Below, in pieces: positions 26,237 to 34,069 of a DNA stretch of 34,069 nt (within the stretch, counting starts at the first letter, position 1; each line of letters opens with the position of its first letter). The stretch covers positions 1-34,069 of the forward strand of contig CAIKXA010000046.1 of the NCBI GenBank assembly GCA_903831295.1, written 5' to 3'. This stretch comes from an uncultured bacterium. Its GTDB lineage: Bacteria; Planctomycetota; Phycisphaerae; Phycisphaerales; SM1A02. The position numbers were made by a program, and so were the translations under genes. The notes under the pieces are model-generated. The model was not told where the DNA came from, made no database searches, and was given only the letters and a program-made list of their open reading frames with translations.

Positions 26237-29173
26237 TCAGTGGTACGCGCTTAACGGCTCACATGAACACACAAGATTGCGATCACCATATGGATTATCA
26301 ACACGACCCACCGCTGGCCAGAATTTTCTATTGCGAACCCAGGGCAATGGATACGCGGCCTGCGCGCGTGTGTAATTATGATTCCACGTGTCCGCGCAAA
26401 TAGCCTCCGCGGTGTGCGGCGCTCCTTTGAGCGGATTATCTTTGCGATCGCTTTTTCCTTGCTCAACCTGCGCAATTTCGGCGCGAATGGCAATCATGGC
26501 TTCACAGAATCGATCAAGTTCTTCTTTCGATTCGCTTTCAGTTGGCTCGATCATAAGTGTGCCAGGCACCGGCCAACTCATGGTGGGCGCGTGAAAACCA
26601 AAGTCCATTAAGCGCTTCGCAATGTCGTCAATTTTAATTTCCGCGGTCTTGTCAAACGAGCGACAATCAATGATGAACTCATGCGCGCATCTGCCGTTCT
26701 TATTCACAAACAAAACTTTGTAATCATTTTCAACGCGCTTGGCCATGTAGTTGGCGGCAAGAATTGCCACCTGGGTGGCTTTGCGCAAACCGTCTGCGCC
26801 CATGAGTGAAATGTACATCCATGAAATTGGAAGAATGCTGGCGCTGCCATATGGAGCCGCGGAAACCGGACCAATAGCGTGCTTGCCAGCGTTGGCTGGA
26901 TTTATCACGGGATGACCGGGAAGAAAATCACAAAGATGCGCGGCCACGCCAATCGGTCCAACACCAGGACCACCACCGCCGTGTGGAATGCAAAATGTTT
27001 TGTGCAGATTCAAGTGGCACACGTCAGCGCCAATTTCACCAGGGCGCGTTAAACCAACTTGCGCGTTCATGTTGGCGCCATCCATATATACCTGTCCGCC
27101 GTGTTCGTGAATAATGTCGCACAACTCCTTGATGCGATCCTCGAACACTCCGTGCGTGCTTGGATAAGTCATCATGCAACACGCCAAATCATCCTTGTGA
27201 AGCGCGGCCTTGGCGCGAAGATCAGCAAGATCAACATTGCCTTCGCTGTCGCAATCAACGGCGACAACTTGCATGCCCGCCACAACAGCGCTTGCCGGAT
27301 TTGTTCCGTGCGCGCTTTCTGGAATCAAGCAGACATTGCGATGACCTTGGCCACGATAGTCGTGATACGCGTGAATAACCATCAATCCCGCGTATTCACC
27401 GTTACTTCCAGAGTTTGGTTGCAGGCACATTCCCGCGAAGCCGGTGATGTCGCACAACCAACCTTCAAGTGAGCGGAATAATTCCGTATACCCAGCGCAT
27501 TGATCAAGCGGCGCGAATGGATGCATCTTTCCAAATGTTGGCCACGTCACTGGAATCATTTCCGCCGTGGCGTTCAACTTCATGGTGCAAGAACCAAGCG
27601 CGATCATGCTGTGCGCCAGACTGAGATCGCGTCCCTGTAATTGGAAGATGTAGCGCAGTAATTCGGTTTCGCAGTGGTAGCTATTGAACACATCTTGCGT
27701 CATGAAACTTTTGGTGCGCTTTAGAGAATTTGGCAGCGCGTCAAAAGCTTGCAATGAAGCAATCTTTGGAGTTGGCTTGCCTGTGCCCACGGCGAAACAT
27801 TCCAGAATGTCTTGCAAATCATGTGGCAGAACCGTTTCATCCAATGAAAAACCAATGGTTCCGTCGGCGTAATTTCTAAAATTAATCTTATATTTCTTGG
27901 CGGTCTCATTCACATTGTCCGCGGTGATTCCCTTGAGCTGCACGCGCACGGTGTCAAAGAAATGTTCTGGACCTGGTGTGTGTCCAAGTAATTTCAATCC
28001 CGAAACCACGGTGGTGGTTGCGCGGTGCACACGTTCCGCGATTCGCTTTAATCCATCTGGTCCGTGGTACACGCCATAAAATGCGGCGATGTTTGCCAAC
28101 AGCGCTTGCGCGGTGCAAATATTGCTGGTGGCTTTATCTCGGCGAATATGTTGCTCGCGCGTTTGAATGGAAAGTCGAAGCGCTGGTCGACCCGCGGAAT
28201 CACGGCTGACTCCAATCAATCGGCCAGGCATTTTGCGAACATGTTCAGTCTTGGTTGCAAAGTACGCGGCATGCGGACCGCCGTAACCCATTGGCACGCC
28301 AAATCTTTGCATGGAACCAATCGCCACATCCGCGCCCAATTCGCCTGGTGGAGTGAGCAGTGTCAGCGCGAGTGGATCCGCCGCCATAATCACCAACGCG
28401 CCGCCAGCTTTGATTTTTGTAATCACGCCGCGCCAATCGCGAATACGGCCATCGGTGGACGGATAGGAAAGTAACGCTCCACAAAATTCATTTTTTGAAA
28501 AATCAATTTTATCCACGTCACCAACTTCAACTGTCACACCAAGCCCATGAGCGCGCGTTTGAATCACGCCGATGGTTTGCGGATGCGTTGCCGCGTCGAT
28601 GAAAAACTTGGAGCAACCATCTTTGGCCATACCGAAGGCCATGTTCATGGCTTCAGCCGCGGCGGTTGCCTCATCAAGCAAACTGGCGCCTGCGATTTCA
28701 AGACCGGTGAGTTCAGTGACAATGGTTTGAAAATTCAACAAACTCTCAAGACGGCCTTGTGAAACTTCCGGCTGATAGGGTGTATACGGGGTATACCAAC
28801 CTGGATTCTCAAGAACATTGCGCAGAATCACCGCGGGCGTGAGGCAATCGTTGTAACCCATTCCTATATAAGAGCGGAACACTTGATTCTTTCGCGCCAA
28901 CTGACCAAGAGCAATAAGGGACTCCGCCTCACCGCGCATTTTGAATCCGTTGTGATTGGTTGGATCTTGAATCACAAGCGCGCGAGTTGAGCGAATGGAT
29001 TCTGGAATTGCAGCGCTCGTAAGCGCGTCCAAACTTTCATAACCCAGATAGGTGAGCATTTCCGCAATATCGGCGTCGCTTGGACCAATATGACGGCGCG
29101 CGAAAGTGTCGAGCGGCTCGAGCGAATTGAGGGTGCTACTGGTTGAGAACGCAACTTTTTCAAGCATGGACAT
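26237..29173 (-). CDS. gcvP: Glycine dehydrogenase (decarboxylating), P protein of the glycine cleavage system
   Basis: GcvP decarboxylates glycine using pyridoxal phosphate and passes the methylamine to the lipoyl arm of GcvH. It is the single-chain form, with both halves (GcvPA-like and GcvPB-like) fused. [17 protein letters not shown] opens the N-terminal half, [10 protein letters not shown] and [20 protein letters not shown] follow, and the PLP lysine is in [17 protein letters not shown] about two thirds along. The open frame starts at a GTG at 29239, but I place the start at the ATG at 29173 (978 aa; a second ATG lies at 29167) because the extra residues are not family-like. gcvT and gcvH are not in the window. 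The TIM-barrel gene follows after 6 nt. Confidence 0.97.
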   Translation of the reverse strand: MSMLEKVAFSTSSTLNSLEPLDTFARRHIGPSDADIAEMLTYLGYESLDALTSAAIPESIRSTRALVIQDPTNHNGFKMRGEAESLIALGQLARKNQVFRSYIGMGYNDCLTPAVILRNVLENPGWYTPYTPYQPEVSQGRLESLLNFQTIVTELTGLEIAGASLLDEATAAAEAMNMAFGMAKDGCSKFFIDAATHPQTIGVIQTRAHGLGVTVEVGDVDKIDFSKNEFCGALLSYPSTDGRIRDWRGVITKIKAGGALVIMAADPLALTLLTPPGELGADVAIGSMQRFGVPMGYGGPHAAYFATKTEHVRKMPGRLIGVSRDSAGRPALRLSIQTREQHIRRDKATSNICTAQALLANIAAFYGVYHGPDGLKRIAERVHRATTTVVSGLKLLGHTPGPEHFFDTVRVQLKGITADNVNETAKKYKINFRNYADGTIGFSLDETVLPHDLQDILECFAVGTGKPTPKIASLQAFDALPNSLKRTKSFMTQDVFNSYHCETELLRYIFQLQGRDLSLAHSMIALGSCTMKLNATAEMIPVTWPTFGKMHPFAPLDQCAGYTELFRSLEGWLCDITGFAGMCLQPNSGSNGEYAGLMVIHAYHDYRGQGHRNVCLIPESAHGTNPASAVVAGMQVVAVDCDSEGNVDLADLRAKAALHKDDLACCMMTYPSTHGVFEDRIKELCDIIHEHGGQVYMDGANMNAQVGLTRPGEIGADVCHLNLHKTFCIPHGGGGPGVGPIGVAAHLCDFLPGHPVINPANAGKHAIGPVSAAPYGSASILPISWMYISLMGADGLRKATQVAILAANYMAKRVENDYKVLFVNKNGRCAHEFIIDCRSFDKTAEIKIDDIAKRLMDFGFHAPTMSWPVPGTLMIEPTESESKEELDRFCEAMIAIRAEIAQVEQGKSDRKDNPLKGAPHTAEAICADTWNHNYTRAQAAYPLPWVRNRKFWPAVGRVDNPYGDRNLVCSCEPLSAYH

Positions 29174-29271
29174 GCGGCAAGTATAGAGAGAGTGAATGGT
29201 CGATTTCTTCCCGACGCGATGCGATTTTTGTAAAATCACATTTTTAAATCATGCGGGGGTTGGTTGGGCTG

Positions 29272-29302
29272 AAAATAAAAAACCGCCTCTTTGAGGCGGT
29301 TT
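29272..29302 (-). terminator. Rho-independent terminator of the SYLF-domain gene
   Basis: AAACCGCCTC and GAGGCGGTTT form a perfect 10-bp stem with a 3-nt loop (29302-29280). On the minus strand it is followed by TTTTTTATTTTC. It sits about 34 nt after the stop of the SYLF gene and before gcvP, so it insulates the two same-strand genes. Confidence 0.95.
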
Positions 29303-29335
29303 CGATTTGTACGTGAAGGTGAGTTGGCACGTCCA

Positions 29336-29890
29336 TTAATCCATGGTCATGGGGCGATAGTTAAATTGTTGTCCACCAATTGATGCGTCGAACATCAGAC
29401 CAGAGGAGTTGGTGATAAATACCGCGACGCCATCTTTGTATGAAGCGCTACTCGCGGCGCCCGCGGCAACCGCAACGGCCGAAGCGTTTGCCGCGAAGAC
29501 AAACTTTCCATTGATAAAGTTCTCGTAGCGCTCTTTATCCTTGAAGAAGATCAACTCGGAAAATGTTTGGCCGCCCAAAGTCGCGCCAATTGTTCCCTTA
29601 CTCAGATCACAATAACCCGAGGCTTTACCGCCTTGAAAAACTTGACCGCGTCCGTAACTAAACGCTAATCCGGCGCCGCCATTTCCAACTTCAGGAAAAA
29701 TGGCGTAGCCGTAGCTGTCTTTAAAAAACTTATCCAGAGACGGGTCCTTCGCCTTTGACTTGGCAATAGCAGCAGTCGCAGATGCAGCAAGAGCATCGCG
29801 ATCGGCTTTGGTTTCTGGAACCGTTGAGCAATGCACCATGGCGAGCGATGTGAATATCAAGCCGACGCAGAGTGTGAGTTTTTGAAACAT
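29336..29890 (-). CDS. SYLF/YSC84-domain secreted protein, possible lipoprotein
   Basis: SYLF domains bind lipids in eukaryotes, and the bacterial proteins are secreted and of uncertain role. The domain is clear: LDKFFKDSYGYAIFPEVGNGGAGLAFSYGRGQVFQGGKASGYCDL and TIGATLGGQTFSELIFF, then the Ala-rich AANASAVAVAAGAASSASYKDGVAVF. The N-terminus MFQKLTLCVGLIFTSLAMVHC is a signal peptide; the Cys would suit lipidation, but His before Cys is unusual for a lipobox. The frame is open to 29944, yet the ATG at 29890 (184 aa) is chosen because AGGAAG lies about eight bases upstream and the signal peptide starts there. It is monocistronic, with a strong terminator downstream. It diverges from the small ORF at 29963. 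Confidence 0.9.
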   Translation of the reverse strand: MFQKLTLCVGLIFTSLAMVHCSTVPETKADRDALAASATAAIAKSKAKDPSLDKFFKDSYGYAIFPEVGNGGAGLAFSYGRGQVFQGGKASGYCDLSKGTIGATLGGQTFSELIFFKDKERYENFINGKFVFAANASAVAVAAGAASSASYKDGVAVFITNSSGLMFDASIGGQQFNYRPMTMD

Positions 29891-29962
29891 GAATCTTTCT
29901 TCCTTTGGAATATGCGATCTGGCCTTCGCGCACGCTCGGACCAATTTAAGAAAGGAGTCTAT

Positions 29963-30049
29963 ATGAAATCATTTCTGAAACAGATTTTTACAAATCCAAC
30001 CACCGCCAGGTGGCAAATCGAATCATTTGCTCAGGTTTATTTTTGCTAA
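29963..30049 (+). CDS. Small ORF of 28 codons with a strong ribosome site, possible leader peptide
   Basis: AAAGGAG lies five bases before the ATG, one of the best Shine-Dalgarno sequences in a window where most genes have none. The product, beginning MKSFLKQIFTNPTTARW and ending QVYFC, is basic at the N-terminus and has no recognised family. The ORF ends 53 nt before the M28 peptidase start. Two hairpins overlap it (separate entry), so it could be a translated leader that regulates the peptidase, or a short secreted or membrane peptide. There is no homology evidence, and chance cannot be excluded. Confidence 0.4.
   Translation: MKSFLKQIFTNPTTARWQIESFAQVYFC
30000..30030 (+). promoter_or_regulatory. 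Two adjoining hairpins in the M28 peptidase leader
   Basis: CCACC/GGTGG with loop GCCA (30000-30013) adjoins GCAAAT/ATTTGC with loop CGAATC (30013-30030). They share base 30013, so full pairing of both is mutually exclusive there. The second is followed by TCAGGTTTATTTTTGC, a T-rich run that could act as an attenuator. Both lie within or at the end of the 28-codon ORF. Confidence 0.35.
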
Positions 30050-30102
30050 GCATATGGGTAAAAACGCTCTTAGTATGAAAGCCCTTAACCACGGAGCCAC
30101 GC

Positions 30103-32196
30103 ATGCACACAGCTATAAAATATCCCGTCATTTTATTCGTAATTTCCTCGGCTGCCGCATTTGCGGTCGCACCACCGCCAGCAACCGCACCCGAAGCGCC
30201 AGTTGTTCATGAAGCAACAGCCACAAAAAATCAAGCAGCGACGACCAATACACAAATAGATACATCTGAAAAAACCGCCGCTCCAACGAACCCTATCACA
30301 CCGCCACACAAAGGCGAATTGGTCGAGGGTAAGTCCGTCAATCCCTACACCTATTCACCGGATGAAATTCCGGCGGATCCAAACAATCCAGCTGAAACAG
30401 ATTTGCGCGCCGCGCTTACGGCCATGGGTCCAGTCGCAATTGAGTGGTATCAACATGTGCAGACACTTTCGAATCCGTTTTTTGAGGGACGCGTTCCGGG
30501 AAGTCGCGGCAATGATTTAGCCGCGGAGTATGTCGAGTTCTTCATGAAGCAAGCAGGACTTGAGCCAGCGTTTGCCGGTATCGGCGACGCAAAAATTAAA
30601 AGTTACCGCCAACCATTTGAGCTTGAAGGCGGTGCGCCAAAAGTAGAAACCGCTGTTTTAAGCATGAATGGAAATTCACTGAAGCGCGAGGAGCAGTTTG
30701 AAGTATTGGGAAGTTCTGGAAGCGGGGACGTGACAGCGCCACTTGTATTTGCGGGTTACGCCATTGAGGCGGGTCAAGATGGCTACACCAGCTTCAGTGA
30801 AAACGATGATTTTTCGGGTAAAATAGTGATGTTTTTGCGATACGAACCGCTCGATGAAAGTGGACGAAGCTTGTGGAGCGATCGTCGCTTTAGTGGGTAT
30901 GCCGGCATGCGTCCCAAACTGGACGCGCTTGCAGAGCGAAAGCCTGCTGCGTTGATCATGGTGAATCCACCGGAATGTAAAAGCGGAGCCAAGGGACTTG
31001 AAAACACCGAGAGCAGTGTGTTTGGTTCAAGCTATGACTTTCCAATTGTGCAAATTACGCAAGAGCAAGCGGACGCTTTGTTAAAGTCCGCCGACGAAAG
31101 TGGTCGGTCATTGATGGACTTGCGCCGTCTGGCCGACGATGGAAAAATAAAAACTCTCACGCTGAAACCCGATGTCAAGGTAAGCGTCAATGTCGCCATT
31201 TCTGAAAAAGGATTGGCCGCGCAAAATGTTGGCGGCATCATTCCGGGCAAGGGCGCGCTGGCCAGCGAGTGGGTGATTCTTGGAGCGCACTATGACCACG
31301 TTGGTATGGGCTACTTTGGCGCGCAACCAAATAATCGCGGCAAGTTGCATCCGGGCGCGGACGACAATGCAAGTGGAACTTCCGCCATGTTGTGTCTTAC
31401 GAAAAAGTTGAAGGACTACATGGGCTCCAAGGAAGCCCCAGAAAATTGTCGAAGCATTTTGCTCATGGCGTTCACCGCCGAGGAAATGGGACTTGATGGA
31501 AGCCGTGAATATGTGAAGCATCCAACAATTCCAGCCGACAAAATTGCGGCAATGGTGAACATGGATATGGTTGGGCGCCTGAGTGGTGATCGTCTGGCCA
31601 TGAGCGGCACAGGTACGGCTGAGGGTTTTACGGATCTCATTCGTCCGGCTGTCGTTGCGAGCGGTTTAACGGTTGACGCGGATTCGGGTGGACGCGGTCC
31701 AAGTGATCACGCCAGTTTTTACGCCGCGGGAATTCCAGTGTTGTTTCTGTTCACAAGAACCCATGACGAATATCACACACCACAAGATCAAGGATTCACC
31801 GTGAATCCATACGGCGCCAGCAAGGTGATTGCGTTGGCTGAAGGCTTGATAAAAACCCTTGTTACAACTCCAACTAAGCCCGTATTTAAAAGCACGGATA
31901 GCACTGGAGGCGCGAGTCGCGGTTATGCAAAAGTTCGACTTGGAATTCAACCGGCCACGAACAAGCGAAAGGAGCCCGGTTTGGAAATCGAAGGAATTAG
32001 CGAGGGCACAAGCGCCGCGGATGCTGGCTTGCAAAAGGGCGATGTGATTTTGAAGTGGGATGATCAGCCCTTGAACGACATGGGGGAACTTGCGACTCAT
32101 TTACGTGAGAAGAATCCTGGCGACGTGATCACGCTGCATATCAAGCGTGACGGTGCCGAACAAGATGTCAAGGTGACGTTGAAAGCGTCGAAATAA
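30103..32196 (+). CDS. Exported M28-family zinc aminopeptidase with PA and PDZ domains
   Basis: This is a secreted metallopeptidase, probably an aminopeptidase, acting in the periplasm or outside the cell. Residues 1-22 are a signal peptide, followed by a Pro/Ala/Thr-rich linker to about 90. A PA-like insertion spans about 200-360 (TAPLVFAGYAIEAGQDGY, DFSGKIVMFLRYEP). The M28 domain has all the zinc ligands and catalytic Glu: H396 (GAHYDHVG), D420 (GADDNASGT), E460-E461 (TAEEMGLDG), D488 (NMDMVG) and H558 (YHTPQD). A C-terminal PDZ domain covers about 610-695 (AADAGLQKGDVILKWDDQPL). The ATG at 30103 has CGGAG six bases upstream. It is preceded by the small ORF and hairpins. Substrate unknown. 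Confidence 0.95.
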   Translation: MHTAIKYPVILFVISSAAAFAVAPPPATAPEAPVVHEATATKNQAATTNTQIDTSEKTAAPTNPITPPHKGELVEGKSVNPYTYSPDEIPADPNNPAETDLRAALTAMGPVAIEWYQHVQTLSNPFFEGRVPGSRGNDLAAEYVEFFMKQAGLEPAFAGIGDAKIKSYRQPFELEGGAPKVETAVLSMNGNSLKREEQFEVLGSSGSGDVTAPLVFAGYAIEAGQDGYTSFSENDDFSGKIVMFLRYEPLDESGRSLWSDRRFSGYAGMRPKLDALAERKPAALIMVNPPECKSGAKGLENTESSVFGSSYDFPIVQITQEQADALLKSADESGRSLMDLRRLADDGKIKTLTLKPDVKVSVNVAISEKGLAAQNVGGIIPGKGALASEWVILGAHYDHVGMGYFGAQPNNRGKLHPGADDNASGTSAMLCLTKKLKDYMGSKEAPENCRSILLMAFTAEEMGLDGSREYVKHPTIPADKIAAMVNMDMVGRLSGDRLAMSGTGTAEGFTDLIRPAVVASGLTVDADSGGRGPSDHASFYAAGIPVLFLFTRTHDEYHTPQDQGFTVNPYGASKVIALAEGLIKTLVTTPTKPVFKSTDSTGGASRGYAKVRLGIQPATNKRKEPGLEIEGISEGTSAADAGLQKGDVILKWDDQPLNDMGELATHLREKNPGDVITLHIKRDGAEQDVKVTLKASK

Positions 32197-32334
32197 TTTT
32201 CTTTACTACATCCAGATTTTCAAATCCATTTCATACAGCACGCATTGCCCGTGGCGGAAATCTTTGGTTCCGACCGCCAATTGAAAGAACGCCGGACGAT
32301 GGAAAATGAATTGGAAATCAAGCCTAAAAACTAC

Positions 32335-32363
32335 AATGCGTAAATCGATAGTAATGCGTATCG
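32335..32363 (+). promoter_or_regulatory. Direct repeat at the promoter of the aldo/keto reductase gene
   Basis: AATGCGTAAATCG (32335-32347) and AATGCGTATCG (32353-32363) are near-identical, differing by an AA insertion, and end 7 nt before the start codon. A possible -10 box TACAAT (32332-32337) overlaps the first copy, with a weak TTGGAA upstream at short spacing (15 nt). Such a pair could be an operator. No Shine-Dalgarno sequence is present before the ATG. Confidence 0.35.
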
Positions 32364-32370
32364 TTGCGGC

Positions 32371-33474
32371 ATGAACCACAACTCATTGAAGGATTACGTC
32401 ACGCTTGGTCGATCTGGTTTGCGCGTTAGCCCAATGTGCTTTGGCTCCATGACCTTTGGCGATGAATGGAAAATTGGAACCGACATTGACGAAAGTTACT
32501 CCATGCTGACGCAGTACTTGCAGGCCGGCGGCAACTTTATTGATTGCGCCAACATGTACAACAAGGGCCACAGCGAAAAGATTCTTGGAGATTATTTTTC
32601 CGCTGGCGCGGGCAAGGGCACCCGCGATCGCGTTGTGATTGCCACAAAGTTCATGGGCAACATGTGGCCTGGCGATCCCAATGGTGGAGGCGCGGGCAGA
32701 AAAGCCATTCGACACGCTGTGGAAGATTCACTGCGCCGTTTGCAAACCGACCACATTGATTTGTTGTGGGCGCACTTTTGGGATCAACACACGCCCGTTG
32801 AAGAAATGATGGCGCAAATGGATCAGTTGGTGAAAGCTGGAAAGGTGTTGCACATTGGTTTGTCCGATCATCCAGCGTGGGTGTGCGTGAAATGTCAGTA
32901 CACGGCGTTGATGCGCGGTTGGGAACCGTTGTGCGCTTTGCAAATTGAATATTCACTTTTGCAGCGCACTGTGGAAAGCGAACTCATGACTATGGCACGC
33001 GACCTCAATCTTGGTGTTACGCCGTGGGGGTCATTGCGCGGCGGTGTGCTCAGCGGCAAGTTTGATCGAAATCATTTGCCTAAAGATGACGGCACAACGC
33101 GCGTGAAATCTACTTCGCCCTGGATGGTTGAAAAAACATTTGTCTTGCTTGATTGCCTGAAGGAGATTGCCGCGGCGCATCAAGCCACGGTTGCGCAAGT
33201 TGCGTTGCGCTGGGTGCTTGATCAACGCGGCGTGACAAGCGTCATTATTGGCGCCCGTCACAGCGCGCAACTTGCCGACAATTTAGGCGCGTTTGCGGTG
33301 AAATTGACAGTCGAAGAGCATGCCACCTTGGCCGAACTGACCAAGTTTGAGCCACCATTTCCGTGGAAGTTTTTTGAAACCATGCCAACCGCCATTCAAA
33401 ATGGAACGACAGTCAATGGACAAAAGTCCGATGTGTGGGACGGCTCACCTAAGACCGCGGCGGAACGTTTCTAA
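32371..33474 (+). CDS. Aldo/keto reductase
   Basis: This is an NADPH-dependent (beta/alpha)8 oxidoreductase acting on aldehydes or ketones; the substrate cannot be inferred. The catalytic tetrad is D58 (NFIDCANMY), Y63, K93 (ATKFMG) and H135 (LLWAHFWD). Cofactor-binding features are the TPWGSLRGGVLSGKF loop and the late SVIIGARHSAQLADNL block. At 367 residues it is slightly longer than typical because of a C-terminal tail (FETMPTAIQNGTTVNGQKSD onward). The ATG at 32371 gives a normal N-terminus with the TLGRSGLRVSPMCFGSMTFG opening. A direct repeat precedes it. Its stop is 3 nt from that of the convergent nuoA. Confidence 0.95.
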   Translation: MNHNSLKDYVTLGRSGLRVSPMCFGSMTFGDEWKIGTDIDESYSMLTQYLQAGGNFIDCANMYNKGHSEKILGDYFSAGAGKGTRDRVVIATKFMGNMWPGDPNGGGAGRKAIRHAVEDSLRRLQTDHIDLLWAHFWDQHTPVEEMMAQMDQLVKAGKVLHIGLSDHPAWVCVKCQYTALMRGWEPLCALQIEYSLLQRTVESELMTMARDLNLGVTPWGSLRGGVLSGKFDRNHLPKDDGTTRVKSTSPWMVEKTFVLLDCLKEIAAAHQATVAQVALRWVLDQRGVTSVIIGARHSAQLADNLGAFAVKLTVEEHATLAELTKFEPPFPWKFFETMPTAIQNGTTVNGQKSDVWDGSPKTAAERF

Positions 33475-33477
33475 ATT

Positions 33478-33897
33478 TTAATCCCAGCGGAAGACACCCT
33501 TGCGCCACGCGTAGATGTACGCGATCACGCTTGTTCCAATGAAGAACAGAATGCGCGCCAAGAACAGCAATGCCTCCGGGCTCTTTGGTTCAAGTTGCGT
33601 GAAGGTGACGGCCCATGGGTACAGGAAAATAATTTCCACGTCGAACACCAAGAAGGTCATGGCCAACACATAGAAGCGAATATTAAAACGCTTGCGCGTG
33701 GTGCCAATGGCATCCATGCCGCTTTCTACAGGCGTGCCCTTTGTGGCGCCAACATTTTTTGGCCCAAGGAACGAACTCGCAATTTGATTGAACGCAGCAA
33801 AGCCCGCCGCCATCACAAATACAATTAAAATTGGCGCATACGAGCTCAACATAAAATCGGTTGGTGCTGGTTCGGTCATCGCAAGTTCCGTAATCAT
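33478..33897 (-). CDS. nuoA: NADH-quinone oxidoreductase subunit A
   Basis: NuoA is a small three-helix membrane subunit of complex I (ND3). The signature FNIRFYVLAMTFLVFDVEIIFLYPWAV is complete, preceded by KNVGATKGTPVESGMDAIGTTRKR and followed by a third helix (ILFFIGTSVIAYIYAWRKGVFRWD). The frame opens at a TTG at 33933. I use the ATG at 33897 (139 aa); the ATG at 33879 is an alternative with a weak GGAA before it. nuoB does not follow: the next gene is the convergent aldo/keto reductase, so nuoA stands alone here and nuoH is separate near 4 kb. tRNA-Pro lies 83 nt upstream on the same strand. Confidence 0.95.
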   Translation of the reverse strand: MITELAMTEPAPTDFMLSSYAPILIVFVMAAGFAAFNQIASSFLGPKNVGATKGTPVESGMDAIGTTRKRFNIRFYVLAMTFLVFDVEIIFLYPWAVTFTQLEPKSPEALLFLARILFFIGTSVIAYIYAWRKGVFRWD

Positions 33898-33980
33898 TGC
33901 ATCAGTCAATTTCTGAAACCATTCGTTCAACAACGCCGCTTCATTGATCGGTCAAACTTCTTCCAATCTTGCACAAGTAA

Positions 33981-34054
33981 TCGGGGCAGCCGGACTCGAA
34001 CCGACGACCTTCTGGTCCCAAACCAGACGCTCTACCAAGCTGAGCTATGCCCCG
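33981..34054 (-). tRNA. tRNA-Pro, anticodon TGG
   Basis: The 74-nt cloverleaf is complete. Acceptor stem CGGGGCA pairs with TGCCCCG, with discriminator A. The D arm is GCTC-AGCTTGGTA-GAGC, the anticodon stem is TCTGG/CCAGA with loop TTTGGGA (anticodon TGG, reading CCA and, with wobble, other Pro codons), and the T arm is GTCGG-TTCGAGT-CCGGC. The 3' CCA is not encoded. It is transcribed towards nuoA. Confidence 0.97.
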
Positions 34055-34069
34055 CCAACAAATCAGTGA

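Noticed and set aside
26389..26397. Possible third parS (TTCCACGTG core) in gcvP
   Set aside because: Only half the palindrome matches; the right arm diverges at once. A similar partial match near 13613 in the recombinase gene was rejected for the same reason.
29174..29239. N-terminal extension of gcvP from a GTG
   Set aside because: The 22 extra residues lack family similarity and the ATG at 29173 fits the usual start. Similar extensions of pgl, trpS, trpC, nuoA and the SYLF gene were trimmed for like reasons.
1..34069. CRISPR array, insertion sequence, defence cluster or biosynthetic cluster
   Set aside because: No regularly spaced repeats, no transposase and no such gene sets were found on either strand.

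Overview
The window looks like a chromosomal segment of a Gram-negative bacterium, most likely a planctomycete and possibly the Phycisphaerae group. That placement is an inference. It rests on the porin type (signal peptide, short coiled coil, then beta-barrel), two short proteins resembling planctomycete hypotheticals, Tat-type leaders, many genes with no clear Shine-Dalgarno sequence, and functionally related genes that are scattered rather than in large operons. No insertion sequence, phage, CRISPR array or rRNA operon was seen.

Layout. 1-813 is the 5' part of a porin gene (minus strand) with a roughly 155-nt leader that folds into three hairpins. 1202-2746 is radA with an unusual inserted stretch, followed by a small divergent gene (3034-3312). 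nuoH (3516-4871) and carB (5011-8535) lie on the minus strand. ruvA, a mannose-1-phosphate guanylyltransferase gene and ruvX run on the plus strand (8755-11056). zwf and pgl form the oxidative pentose phosphate pair on the minus strand (11061-13441). A small cysteine-rich protein gene overlaps a XerC/D recombinase gene (13559-14738). A CPBP membrane protease gene and trpS are coupled by a 4-nt overlap (15046-16991) and diverge from trpC (17074-17889). A minus-strand series follows: yceI-like, a membrane protein, a lipoprotein, apaG and asd (17892-22165). parB (22510-23661) has one parS site at its promoter and another inside the gene, with no parA in the window. Next on the minus strand are gcvP, a Tat-exported TIM-barrel protein and a beta-CASP metallo-beta-lactamase protein (23839-29173). 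A SYLF-domain gene with a clear terminator (29272-29890) diverges from a 28-codon leader ORF and an exported M28 peptidase with PDZ domain (29963-32196). The window ends with an aldo/keto reductase, nuoA and tRNA-Pro(UGG).

How the genes relate. Most are housekeeping genes for DNA repair and segregation (radA, ruvA, ruvX, xerC/D, parB), central carbon and amino-acid metabolism (zwf, pgl, gcvP, trpC, asd, carB), translation (trpS, tRNA-Pro) and respiration (nuoA, nuoH). Several convergent pairs are packed with only 2-4 nt between stop codons. I found no multi-gene defence, secondary-metabolite or mobile system. The least explained items are the structured porin leader, the small ORF plus hairpins before the M28 peptidase, the orphan parB/parS arrangement, the two small conserved-looking proteins and the lipoprotein/membrane-protein genes next to apaG-asd.
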